Shown here piece by piece: positions 28,104 to 35,903 of a stretch of DNA of 35,903 nt. The position numbers were made by a program, and so were the translations under genes. The notes beneath the pieces are model-generated. The model made no database searches. It saw only the letters and a program-made list of their open reading frames with translations, and was not told where the DNA came from. Location of the stretch: positions 1-35,903 of the forward strand of contig CACAXR010000007.1 in NCBI GenBank assembly GCA_902536555.1, in the 5' to 3' direction. The first letter of the stretch is position 1, and each line of letters opens with the position of its first letter. This DNA comes from an uncultured Prochlorococcus sp. (GTDB lineage: Bacteria > Cyanobacteriota > Cyanobacteriia > PCC-6307 > Cyanobiaceae).

Positions 28104-28823
28104 GTGAAAAATAAAGCTCTTCTACTTGCTGCTGGATTAGGTACTAGATTAAGGCCGATTACAAATACAATTCCAAAATGCTTAGTGGAGATTGGGAATA
28201 AACCTATTCTTGAAATTTGGTTGGACAAATTAAGTCAAGCAGGTTGCCAAGATGTTTTGATAAATACTCATTATTTAGCAGATAAAGTCAATACTTTTTT
28301 AAAAAATAAAAAGTACAAAAATATGAAAATCAATACAATATATGAACCAAAATTACTTGGTACTGCAGGAACTCTAATAAAAAATGCAAACTTTTTTTCT
28401 AAAGAAAACAACAATTTACTAATTCATGCAGATAATTTTACTAATGTTGATGTAAAAAAATTTCATGAATTTCATATTAATTTTTCTAGCCCTTCAGAAA
28501 ATTTATTAACTATGATGACTTTCAGGAGTAATCAACCAGAAAAATGCGGAATAGTTGAAGTTGATACAAATGGACAGGTAAAAAACTTTTATGAAAAAGA
28601 TAGTAAAAATCATGGGAATATAGCAAATGCTGCAATATATTGTTTTAATTATGATTTAATTGAATTTTTATTGAAAAGCAAAATAAAACTAACAGATTTT
28701 AGTTTAGATGTCATACCACTTCTAATAGGAAAAATCAAAACATATCATACTTATCAAAAGATCATTGATATTGGAACAAAAGAAAATTTATATCTTGCAA
28801 GAAAAATTTATAAAAGCCTTTAA
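28104..28823 (+). CDS. Sugar-1-phosphate nucleotidyltransferase (RmlA/HddC-like)
   Basis: 239 residues, GTG start, GT-A nucleotidyltransferase fold: ALLLAAGLGTRLRPITNTIP with KCLVEIGNKPILEIWLDKL, then YEPKLLGTAGTLIKN and LIHADNFTNVD, the nucleotide- and metal-binding Asp. The size and N-terminus fit HddC (GDP-heptose synthesis), N-acetylmuramate-1-phosphate uridylyltransferase (MurU) or GDP-mannose pyrophosphorylase-like enzymes. The gene order gmhB-like, this gene, hldE-like favours HddC, but the nucleotide and sugar cannot be fixed by eye. Confidence 0.85.
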   Translation: MKNKALLLAAGLGTRLRPITNTIPKCLVEIGNKPILEIWLDKLSQAGCQDVLINTHYLADKVNTFLKNKKYKNMKINTIYEPKLLGTAGTLIKNANFFSKENNNLLIHADNFTNVDVKKFHEFHINFSSPSENLLTMMTFRSNQPEKCGIVEVDTNGQVKNFYEKDSKNHGNIANAAIYCFNYDLIEFLLKSKIKLTDFSLDVIPLLIGKIKTYHTYQKIIDIGTKENLYLARKIYKSL

Positions 28824-28877
28824 TTTATAAAAAATAAAATAGATAATTAAGTCCCTTTAATAATGGTAAAATTTATC

Positions 28878-28883
28878 TATAAA
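28878..28883 (+). promoter_or_regulatory. Possible -10 box (TATAAA) upstream of hldE-like gene
   Basis: TATAAA ends 11 bases before the ATG at 28895, giving a leader of only a few bases if used. The 71-base gap after the nucleotidyltransferase gene leaves room for an internal promoter. Chance matches are common in this composition. Confidence 0.2.
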
Positions 28884-28894
28884 GTAAATAATTA

Positions 28895-30397
28895 ATGTCC
28901 ATAATTTCAAATTTAAAAGATATAAAAAAATACAATAACGCTGTATTAGTTTATGGTCATTTTAGCTCGCTTCATCATGGACATATAAGATTTTTAAGAG
29001 CAGCCAAGGAAAAAGGTGACAAGTTAATTGTCGCATTAATGGGTGATGATTCAAAAACTTTTTCTCAAAAAATGCAATTTAATCAAGAGGAAAGAGCCTC
29101 TATACTTGATCATATTGAGCTAATTGATTGCATTGTTTTATTAGATAGTGATGAAATTGATAAAGCAGTAATGATAATTCAACCAGAGTTGTTGATCTTT
29201 GGCAAAGAATTTGAGTTTATACAAACAAAAAATATTGAAAAAGCAATTAAAACCCAAAAAAATCTTAAAAAAAATGTTGAATTTTTAGTCGGTGATACGA
29301 GTTATGCATCAACAGAATTACTGGATAGCGATCAAAATGATTTAAAAAATAAAAAGTACAAACAATTTTGTGAAGCAATTAGAAATCAAAATATTTCTAG
29401 TGAAGACTTAATATCTGATATTGAATCAATTAAGAATAGTCAATTAATCATTATAGGTGATCTTATTATTGATCAATATTCAGCTTGTGATCCTTTGGGA
29501 ATCAGTTCTGAAGCCCCAGTTATGGTTGTAAAGGAACTAACAAGTAAAAATTTTTTAGGAGGAGCAGCTATTGTTGCATCTCATGTAAAGTCTCTTGGAG
29601 CTGAGCCAATTTTAATATCTGTTATTGGAGAAGATAGCGTTGGCAATCAAGCCTTAAATGAACTTAAAAAGATCCAGGTAAATAATATTTTAATCAGAGA
29701 CCCTAATAGACCTACAACTTTCAAAAAAAGATATATAGTAGAAAATCAAAAATTATTTAGAGTAAGCAAACTTGACGAAAAAAGTATATCTAGTGAAATT
29801 GAGAACAAGATCATAAAAGCATTAGATAAACATGCGCAAAATTGCAAAGGTATAATAATATCCGATTTTGTTTATGGCGTCATTACTCCAAAGATTTTAT
29901 CTCATATTAATTACCTTTCCGAAAAATATAATATTTTCTTATTCGGAGATTTACAATGCAGCTCTCAAGTAGGAGAAGTAACTAAATTTAAAGATTTTTC
30001 AGTAATTTTTCCAAATGAAAAAGAAGCTCGTATTGCACTAAAAGATAAAGATTCAGGTTTAGAAATTATTTGTCAAAAATTGATAAAAAATACACGTACA
30101 AAAAGTCTTATATTGAAGTTAGGAGCCGAAGGACTTATAGCATTTGACTTTAATAATAAGGAAAAATTAATTAGGCAAGCTTTTCCATCTCTATCAGTCA
30201 ATCCCATTGATGTCTCAGGAGCTGGGGACTCTTTAATTGCTCTTATGTCAACATGCATATGTAATGGTTCAACAATCATGAGGAGTGCAGCCTTAGGATG
30301 TTGCATGTCTAGTATTGCTGTTCAAAATATGGGCAACAAATCTATAAAAGCTATACAAGTAAAAGAAAAATTATTTGAAGTTCTACAAAATTTTTAA
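28895..30397 (+). CDS. HldE-like bifunctional protein with reversed domain order (nucleotidyltransferase, then PfkB kinase)
   Basis: 500 residues. Residues ~14-145 are a cytidylyltransferase-like domain with VLVYGHFSSLHHGHIRFL (HxGH at 27-30), as in the C-terminal domain of E. coli HldE. Residues ~180-495 are a PfkB/ribokinase domain with IIIGDLIIDQY, FLGGAAIVASHVKSLGAEP, VIFPNEKEARIAL and the catalytic DVSGAGDSL (439-446), as in HldE's N-terminal heptose-7-phosphate kinase. E. coli HldE has kinase first and adenylyltransferase second; here the order is swapped. It probably phosphorylates and nucleotidylates a heptose-7-phosphate or similar sugar. Third gene of the plus-strand set with the GmhB-like phosphatase, convergent with the LhgO-like gene. 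Confidence 0.88.
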   Translation: MSIISNLKDIKKYNNAVLVYGHFSSLHHGHIRFLRAAKEKGDKLIVALMGDDSKTFSQKMQFNQEERASILDHIELIDCIVLLDSDEIDKAVMIIQPELLIFGKEFEFIQTKNIEKAIKTQKNLKKNVEFLVGDTSYASTELLDSDQNDLKNKKYKQFCEAIRNQNISSEDLISDIESIKNSQLIIIGDLIIDQYSACDPLGISSEAPVMVVKELTSKNFLGGAAIVASHVKSLGAEPILISVIGEDSVGNQALNELKKIQVNNILIRDPNRPTTFKKRYIVENQKLFRVSKLDEKSISSEIENKIIKALDKHAQNCKGIIISDFVYGVITPKILSHINYLSEKYNIFLFGDLQCSSQVGEVTKFKDFSVIFPNEKEARIALKDKDSGLEIICQKLIKNTRTKSLILKLGAEGLIAFDFNNKEKLIRQAFPSLSVNPIDVSGAGDSLIALMSTCICNGSTIMRSAALGCCMSSIAVQNMGNKSIKAIQVKEKLFEVLQNF

Positions 30398-30408
30398 ACC
30401 CCTAAATA

Positions 30409-31608
30409 TTAACTTATAGAATTTAATATATCATCAAGGATATATTCTGCAGTTTTCAAAGAACAAGTCCAAGCTGGAGATATTGAATTTAAAATATGGT
30501 ATTGATTAGAATTTAAAATGTTAACAAAATCCATTTCGAGATTTCCACTTTTTTGATTAAATAATTGTGCTCTAATTCCAGGAGTGTACCACTCAAAATC
30601 ATCTTCTTCTAGTTTAAAGCTTGTCAGCTTTTGGGCTGCAGAAATAATATTTTTTTTACTTAAATTTTTAAATTCTTTAAAAGCTAAGTCTCTATAGCCA
30701 AAACTATTTTTAAAAAGTAATTTTATTTGATTAAAAATGATATTTGGTAAATAATTAAAATCTATCCCTCTAAGATTAATATAGTTTTCAGGAGATAATA
30801 CAGGAATCGCTGTAGGTCCCAGTTTAATGAAGCCATCTGATGTAAGAGTAGTATGAATGCCTAAAAATGGTTTACTAATATTGGGGACTGGGTAAATATG
30901 AGTATTGAAACAACTTATCTTTCTTCTTGATTTTAAATACATTCCGCGAAACGGTAATAATACGAAGTCTGTTTCAATATCCATTATTTTCGCTATCTTA
31001 ATAGCATGTGCTCCAGCAGCATTAATTACAAAATCATAATGATATTGATTTTTATAATTATCGAACAATATATTTTTCCTTTGAGAGACTATTTCCCTAT
31101 CACATATAATTTTTACACCCAATTCTATTAATTCTTTCTCAATTACATTTATTAAATTAATTGGATTAGCACTCCAAGTATTTGGAGACCAAATAAATTT
31201 ATTTTTTGTTAATGCTAATGGTTCATAATTTGATAATTCATTTTCATCAAATAGATAAATATTAGATTTATTTGCAATACCTCTTTTGTATAATTCATCT
31301 AATGTACTTAATTGACTTTCATCTTTACATACAACTACTTTTCCACTTTTTTTTAATTGAACATTTTTTTTAATACAGTAATCCCTTAATAAATTATTTG
31401 CTTGCGTACAAAAAAGAGCTTTTTTTGTGTTTGGTGCATAATAAAAACCAGCATGAATTACTCCACTATTTCTTGATGAGGCATGAAATCCTAATTTTTT
31501 TTCTTTCTCAATGATGATTATATCTTCGAATTTTTTTCTCAAACAGGCTTCTCTAGCTATTGTCATTCCAATTATTCCTCCTCCAATAATAATCAAAGTT
31601 TTTTTCAT
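30409..31608 (-). CDS. FAD-dependent oxidoreductase, L-2-hydroxyglutarate oxidase (LhgO)-like
   Basis: 399 residues, DAO family. FAD-binding N-terminus LIIIGGGIIGMTIAREACL, then LGFHASSRNSGVIHAGFYY and YDFVINAAGAHAIKIAK, LPFRGMYLKS, and FLGIHTTLTSDGFIKLGPTA, all in the positions of LhgO (L-2-hydroxyglutarate to 2-oxoglutarate). No succinate or 2-oxoglutarate genes are nearby; it is the last gene of a minus-strand polysaccharide operon with two SDRs, an ABC exporter and a GmhA-like isomerase. It may act on a 2-hydroxy acid formed in sugar synthesis, or oxidise a sugar; this is inference. Confidence 0.88.
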   Translation of the reverse strand: MKKTLIIIGGGIIGMTIAREACLRKKFEDIIIIEKEKKLGFHASSRNSGVIHAGFYYAPNTKKALFCTQANNLLRDYCIKKNVQLKKSGKVVVCKDESQLSTLDELYKRGIANKSNIYLFDENELSNYEPLALTKNKFIWSPNTWSANPINLINVIEKELIELGVKIICDREIVSQRKNILFDNYKNQYHYDFVINAAGAHAIKIAKIMDIETDFVLLPFRGMYLKSRRKISCFNTHIYPVPNISKPFLGIHTTLTSDGFIKLGPTAIPVLSPENYINLRGIDFNYLPNIIFNQIKLLFKNSFGYRDLAFKEFKNLSKKNIISAAQKLTSFKLEEDDFEWYTPGIRAQLFNQKSGNLEMDFVNILNSNQYHILNSISPAWTCSLKTAEYILDDILNSIS

Positions 31609-31669
31609 AGAATCTTAATTATATTTATTTAATAATTTTAAAAAAATATCAATAAATGAAAAAATTATC

Positions 31670-32518
31670 TCATGCAAAATACGATGCATGAAAATGCTTT
31701 ATCATATCCTCAATAGTAGTTTGAATTAATAAATCAGAATTATTTTTATTTGTTATTATAAATGGAGGATTGCATTCATTAGATTCTTTATATATACAAT
31801 CTTTTCCAATAGTGACTGAAAAAAAATCTAAGAGATTTCCCATTTTCATAATATTTTTTGCATGATGATTAACTATTATTTTTTTTTCCTTCTGTTTTTT
31901 AAATAAATTTATAATTGTAAAAAATAAATCTTTAACAAGTATCGCGTTATTGAATTCAGCAGATATTGATCTTATCTTTACCTCTTTTTGATTAAGTATA
32001 GATTCATATAATTTCCTAAAGAAAGTAGAAGGCATATTTCTTCCAACCACACCAGGAAGTCTTATTATTGAGATTCTATTATCTAAAAATTTAGAACAAT
32101 TGATTAAATCTTCTTCTCCAAGAAGTTTTGAAATACCATAATTATTTGGATTATTAATTACTTGATATTCATCAACTTTATCAACTTCTATTTTCCCATA
32201 AACAGCCATTGATGATAGATAAAAAACATGTTTTATTGGAACTTTTTCTACAAAATTACAGAATTCTTTATCTATCAATCTATTGATTTTCAAAACATCT
32301 TCAATACTTGAGTTTAATGGCGTAGATGCTGCACAATGTATTAAAGCGTCAAACTCTAAGTTTTCATAATTAATTTCTCTTAGTGATTTAAATCTTTTTA
32401 TACCATCAAACAAAGGAGGTTTAGTGCTTATAATTGTTAAATCATATTTATATTTTTTAAATAAATTTTGAAATGAGCTCCCAATAAAACCATTAGCACC
32501 TGTAATGATAATTCTCAT
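31670..32518 (-). CDS. NAD-dependent epimerase/dehydratase (extended SDR), unknown sugar substrate
   Basis: 282 residues. Cofactor motif IIITGANGFIGSSF, then ALIHCAASTPLNSS, YLSSMAVYGKIE and the catalytic pair in NNYGISKLLGEEDLI (YxxxK), followed by IIRLPGVVGRNMPS. This is a nucleotide-sugar SDR, but no feature fixes the substrate. The start directly abuts the stop of the upstream SDR (TAGATG on the minus strand), so the two are translationally linked and likely act on the same or consecutive intermediates. Confidence 0.85.
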   Translation of the reverse strand: MRIIITGANGFIGSSFQNLFKKYKYDLTIISTKPPLFDGIKRFKSLREINYENLEFDALIHCAASTPLNSSIEDVLKINRLIDKEFCNFVEKVPIKHVFYLSSMAVYGKIEVDKVDEYQVINNPNNYGISKLLGEEDLINCSKFLDNRISIIRLPGVVGRNMPSTFFRKLYESILNQKEVKIRSISAEFNNAILVKDLFFTIINLFKKQKEKKIIVNHHAKNIMKMGNLLDFFSVTIGKDCIYKESNECNPPFIITNKNNSDLLIQTTIEDMIKHFHASYFA

Positions 32519-33463
32519 CTAATATACCTGTAAAGCTTTTAAAGTCCTTACAGAATTTGCTTTTTCTCCATCATAAAGTTTGTTCGTTTGGTATGCACTT
32601 ATAATTTCATCGATCGCATTTGAAACACTCTTTTTTGGTTTAAAACCAAGTTTCAAAATAGTATCACTACATTGCCTATAACTTCTCGGATCATTAGATG
32701 ACTCAATTATTATTTCAGCATATGGTAATTTTTTCTGAACTAATTTGGCAATTTCCAGAATAGAAATATTTTCAAATCCTGCATTATAACAACCAGAATC
32801 AATATTATTATCAATAAAAAATTCATAAACTGCACATATATCTTCTATATGAATATTAGGTCTGACTTGTTTACCTCCAAAGACTCTAATAACTTTATTT
32901 TTTAAGGCAGAATATGTCAGAATATTAACTGCTACATCCAATCTCATACGAGGAGAAACCCCGCAAACTGTTGCAGGTCTTACACAATAAATATTCATAT
33001 CATTTTTATAACTTAAAAAAACTCTCTCAGATATCATTTTTGTTTTGTTATATTCAGAAATTGGAACTAATTCTGAATCTTCAGTAACTTTTTCTTTATC
33101 ACTTAATCCATATACACTTCCAGAACTTGCATAAATTAAAGATGAAACATTACTTTTTTTTGAAAATTCCGCAATTTTTTGACTTGCTAAAACATTTATT
33201 TCCCAACTCAATAGTGGATCAAGTTCAACAGATGGATCATTTGCAATATTAGCAAGATGTATTACGACATCTACCCCTTCAAAGTGTTTTAAATTTAACT
33301 CTCGAATATCAATTATCTCTTTTTGCAGATTAGAGTGATCATTTAAATTATCCCCAAACCAATTAGTATCAATAGATATTACTTGAAAACCTTTTTTAAG
33401 AAGTCTGGGAATAAGAACTGAACCTTTATAACCACTACCTCCAGTCACAAGAATTTTCTTCAT
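32519..33463 (-). CDS. NAD-dependent epimerase/dehydratase (extended SDR), unknown sugar substrate
   Basis: 314 residues. ILVTGGSGYKGSVLIPRLLK, VVIHLANIANDPSVELDP, IYASSGSVYGLSD, EYNKTKMISERVFLSY with YxxxK, YCVRPATVCGVSPRMRLDV and RPNIHIEDICAVYEFF. The motifs match GDP/UDP-sugar SDRs found in heptose and O-antigen clusters, such as modifiers of nucleotide-heptoses or 4-keto sugars. A 6-epimerase role like HldD is possible but not demonstrated. It lies between the ABC exporter and the second SDR. Confidence 0.86.
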   Translation of the reverse strand: MKKILVTGGSGYKGSVLIPRLLKKGFQVISIDTNWFGDNLNDHSNLQKEIIDIRELNLKHFEGVDVVIHLANIANDPSVELDPLLSWEINVLASQKIAEFSKKSNVSSLIYASSGSVYGLSDKEKVTEDSELVPISEYNKTKMISERVFLSYKNDMNIYCVRPATVCGVSPRMRLDVAVNILTYSALKNKVIRVFGGKQVRPNIHIEDICAVYEFFIDNNIDSGCYNAGFENISILEIAKLVQKKLPYAEIIIESSNDPRSYRQCSDTILKLGFKPKKSVSNAIDEIISAYQTNKLYDGEKANSVRTLKALQVY

Positions 33464-33531
33464 TCAATTATTTAGTATTATTTAATAATATATTATAATT
33501 TAATTTGAATACTTCTTTATAAATTATCAAT

Positions 33532-35322
33532 TTATTTATTTAGATTTTGATCAGAGACTATACTACCCTTTTCTAATTTAATTATCCTATCGCAATATCT
33601 TAAGGTTTTAGGCCTATGAGTTACTATTATAATAGTATTATCTTTTCTTCTAGTTACTAGCGACTTCATAATTTCTTCCTCAGTATCTTCATCTAGAGAA
33701 CTAGTTGCCTCATCTAGTATTAATATATCTGGATTGTTATAAAGTGCTCTTGCAATCCCAATTCTCTGACGTTGTCCTCCACTAATTTTTAAGCCTCCTT
33801 CACCTATAGCTGAGTTATATTTATTTTCAAGTGAATTTATAAAATCGTATATTTCTGCTTCTTTGGATGCTTCATTTAAACGATCTATATTTATATTATT
33901 TTTTGAGTATCCTAATGCAATATTTTCTGCAATAGTTCTATCTGACATATAAATATTCTGAGGTACATGTGAAATATTTTTTCGCCATAAATTCATATAT
34001 TTCTTATCAGAATTAATATTTTTACCATTAATAAGAATTTCCCCCGAAGTTGGTTTAGTTAATCCCATTATGATATCTAATAAAGTGCTTTTTCCATCTC
34101 CTGTTTTACCAATAATTCCAATCTTTTCTCCCCTTTTAATTTCTAAATTTAAATTATTTAAAATATAATTTTCTTTCAAATCATATTGAAAAAATAAATT
34201 CAATAATCTTATATTAAGAAAATCAATCTTTTTAGTAATTCTTTTTCTTTTAAAATTAAGAGGCTTCTCCTCAATTAAGGGGCTTTGCTCTTGAAGTTTA
34301 ATAAACTTAAGTAATTTATTAATAGAAGATTTATGAGAATTTATTGATGCCCAAGATACATATAAAGATTGAAAAGATGGAAGTAATTTTTGTATCCCAA
34401 TTGATAGAGCACCTATTGTAGGAACTATGGGATCAGAATTCTCAAAGATATTTGCTTTAAATATAATAATAAATGATATTAGTACTAATGTTATTGATTC
34501 TAAAGCATATCTTGGAAAGAAAGTTAGAAACATATTCTGCGCGATTAATATTCGCATAGAATTTTCTTTTTTCTTGTGAGAATCTATATAAAAACCGTAT
34601 AAATTATCAATGATGATATCTCTTATAGAACCCAATGATTCTTGAACACCTTTAACAAGAGATTGGTTAGCATTTGCAACTACTTCACTATTACGATTCA
34701 GCCTTTTTTTAGCAAAAACTGCTATAAAAACATAAAGAATTGAAAAAACAAAAAACCCAAATAATGAAAGTTTCCAATTAACTAAAAGAATGCCTATTAC
34801 AATAAACAAACTTAAAATTATTGATGTAATGAATTGCAAAACACTAATTAATCCAGAATTTAAATTATTTATATAATTTGTAATTGTAGTTATTACTTCA
34901 CTACTATTTAAAGTGACATGGTACGAGTATGGCTGGTAAATTACCTTTGAGAAAATTTTGATACTAATATCAGAAGCTATTAGACCTGAAATTTTTGAAG
35001 TATAAAATAAATTTGATAATCTTAAAGTGCCTGATATTACTGCAACGAAAGCAAATAATATAGTTGAATAAATTAGAAATTGATTGGGATCCTTAATATC
35101 AAAGAAATTGGCTATTAGACTTACAAATGAATGATTAAAAATTGCCTCAGGTTTAGATGTTAGTAGATAAAGTAGTGGTAAAATGGACGTGACAGAAATA
35201 AGATCCAATATTCCATTTAATGTTATTAATTGAAGACATATAATAATTTGCCTCTTTCTTTTGGAAGATAAAATAAGCCAAAGTGGGTATATAAACGAAA
35301 AAGTATATTTTGATTCAGCCAC
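33532..35322 (-). CDS. ABC transporter, fused permease and ATPase, PglK/MsbA-like
   Basis: 596 residues. The N-terminal ~330 residues are a six-helix ABC exporter domain. The C-terminal ATPase has Walker A GKTGDGKST, the signature KISGGQRQRIGIARAL, Walker B DILILDEATSSLDE and the switch His in IIVTHRP. The layout resembles PglK, which flips lipid-linked oligosaccharides, and MsbA, which flips lipid A. In this setting flipping an undecaprenyl-linked glycan is most likely. GTG start at 35322, preceded by a good AGGAAGA Shine-Dalgarno, unusual in this window. No Wzx-type flippase is seen, so this may be the sole exporter. Confidence 0.9.
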   Translation of the reverse strand: MAESKYTFSFIYPLWLILSSKRKRQIIICLQLITLNGILDLISVTSILPLLYLLTSKPEAIFNHSFVSLIANFFDIKDPNQFLIYSTILFAFVAVISGTLRLSNLFYTSKISGLIASDISIKIFSKVIYQPYSYHVTLNSSEVITTITNYINNLNSGLISVLQFITSIILSLFIVIGILLVNWKLSLFGFFVFSILYVFIAVFAKKRLNRNSEVVANANQSLVKGVQESLGSIRDIIIDNLYGFYIDSHKKKENSMRILIAQNMFLTFFPRYALESITLVLISFIIIFKANIFENSDPIVPTIGALSIGIQKLLPSFQSLYVSWASINSHKSSINKLLKFIKLQEQSPLIEEKPLNFKRKRITKKIDFLNIRLLNLFFQYDLKENYILNNLNLEIKRGEKIGIIGKTGDGKSTLLDIIMGLTKPTSGEILINGKNINSDKKYMNLWRKNISHVPQNIYMSDRTIAENIALGYSKNNINIDRLNEASKEAEIYDFINSLENKYNSAIGEGGLKISGGQRQRIGIARALYNNPDILILDEATSSLDEDTEEEIMKSLVTRRKDNTIIIVTHRPKTLRYCDRIIKLEKGSIVSDQNLNK

Positions 35323-35389
35323 TCTCTTCCTATAATATTGTTTTCATTTTAAGTCTTAAATACCAAAAGATTTACTAATATAAAATATT

Positions 35390-35902
35390 TTAATTTACCC
35401 TATAACTCATTTTGCCAACAATTAAATCTATAATTAGAGTTATCCAAATTGTATGTATTGATTCAACAATATTATAAGAATTACAATCAGTCCATAAATG
35501 ATAATCTGAAGAGGATTTTAAAGAATTTGCAACACTTCCTCCTGTTATACTTAATGTCTTAATAGAATTCTTTTTTGCATATTTTAAAGCCTCTATTAGG
35601 TTTCTCGATTCTCCGCTAACACTTATCAAAACTAATAAATCATTAATATTACTATAATATTCTAAAGCATTCTTAATCCAATTTTCATAACCATAATCAT
35701 TTGAAAGAGCTGTTATGAGGTTGTGATCATTTAAAGCAATAGATTTAATCTTTCCTTGTTTAGTTAAGTCAGTTGCTGCATGACTTGATAAAGATGCACT
35801 TGCACCGTTGCCAACAAATATTATTTTCCCATTTCTTTTATCAATATCTCTAAAGAGATCTCTTATAAATAAAAGTTCTTTATCGTTTCTTTTATCAAAT
35901 AA
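35390..35902 (-). CDS. GmhA-like SIS-domain phosphoheptose isomerase, 5' end cut by window
   Basis: The frame is open to the right edge; an apparent start at TTG 35629 is internal, because the conserved SIS part lies upstream of it. Visible: IIFVGNGASASLSSHAATDL, then ALSNDYGYENW and LLVLISVSGESRNLIEAL, and a C-terminal YNIVESIHTIWITLIIDL. This matches the GmhA pattern (FVGNGGSAS, NDYGYE, SxSGNSxN, and a late ESIH-type His), with D for the usual E in SHAATD and SGES for SGNS. It would convert sedoheptulose-7-phosphate to heptose-7-phosphate, the substrate for the HldE-like protein. It heads the minus-strand operon followed by the ABC exporter. Confidence 0.85.
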   Translation of the reverse strand, partial: LFDKRNDKELLFIRDLFRDIDKRNGKIIFVGNGASASLSSHAATDLTKQGKIKSIALNDHNLITALSNDYGYENWIKNALEYYSNINDLLVLISVSGESRNLIEALKYAKKNSIKTLSITGGSVANSLKSSSDYHLWTDCNSYNIVESIHTIWITLIIDLIVGKMSYRVN

Positions 35903-35903
35903 T

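Noticed and set aside
35390-35629. A short 79-residue protein starting at TTG 35629
   Set aside because: The conserved SIS-domain sequence continues in frame upstream to the window edge, so this is only the 3' part of a larger gene.

Overview
The window looks like part of a high-light Prochlorococcus chromosome (marine picocyanobacterium). The DNA is strongly AT-rich. The left part carries a cyanobacterial housekeeping order (yidC, a Ycf46-type AAA ATPase, serS, rseP, rpsN, pnp, cysQ, rsmI). The rest is a long surface-polysaccharide cluster of the kind known in Prochlorococcus as genomic island 4 (ISL4). The organism and island assignments are inferences from gene content and composition; no database search was possible.

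Layout. 1-7747 (+): core genes for membrane insertion, an AAA ATPase, seryl-tRNA charging, intramembrane proteolysis, ribosomal protein S14 and PNPase. 7759-10443: cysQ (-), rsmI (+), a small LapA-like membrane protein (+) and an HTH protein of unknown role (-). 10607-12082: manC (+). 12279-12352: tRNA-Arg(UCU), a plausible island border. 12448-17245 (+): an O-antigen ligase/polymerase-like membrane protein and the dTDP-L-rhamnose set rfbA-rfbC-rfbD-rfbB. 17306-19833 (-): an animal/plant-type UDP-glucose dehydrogenase and galE. 20024-22116 (+): gmd and fcl, which turn GDP-mannose into GDP-L-fucose. 22119-27285 (-): UDP-GlcNAc dehydratase-like protein, GT2 glycosyltransferase, a frameshifted GT4 glycosyltransferase and a UDP-glucuronate 4-epimerase. 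27404-30397 (+): GmhB-like phosphatase, sugar-1-phosphate nucleotidyltransferase and an HldE-like protein with reversed domain order. 30409 to the end (-): LhgO-like FAD oxidoreductase, two SDR proteins, a PglK/MsbA-like ABC exporter and a GmhA-like isomerase cut by the window end.

How it works together. The cluster can make several activated sugars: GDP-mannose and GDP-fucose (manC, gmd, fcl), dTDP-rhamnose (rfbABCD), UDP-glucuronate and UDP-galacturonate (ugd plus the 4-epimerase), UDP-galactose (galE), a 4-keto-6-deoxy derivative of UDP-HexNAc (FlaA1/WbpM-type enzyme), and probably an activated heptose or heptose-like sugar (GmhA-, HldE-, GmhB- and HddC-like proteins). Glycosyltransferases, a PglK-like ABC exporter and a Wzy/WaaL-like membrane protein would assemble, export and attach or polymerise the glycan. 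Most interesting are the heptose-type gene set with a domain-swapped HldE in a lineage whose LPS is reported to lack heptose, the LhgO-like oxidase embedded in it, the eukaryote-type UGDH, and the GT4 gene split at a T tract.
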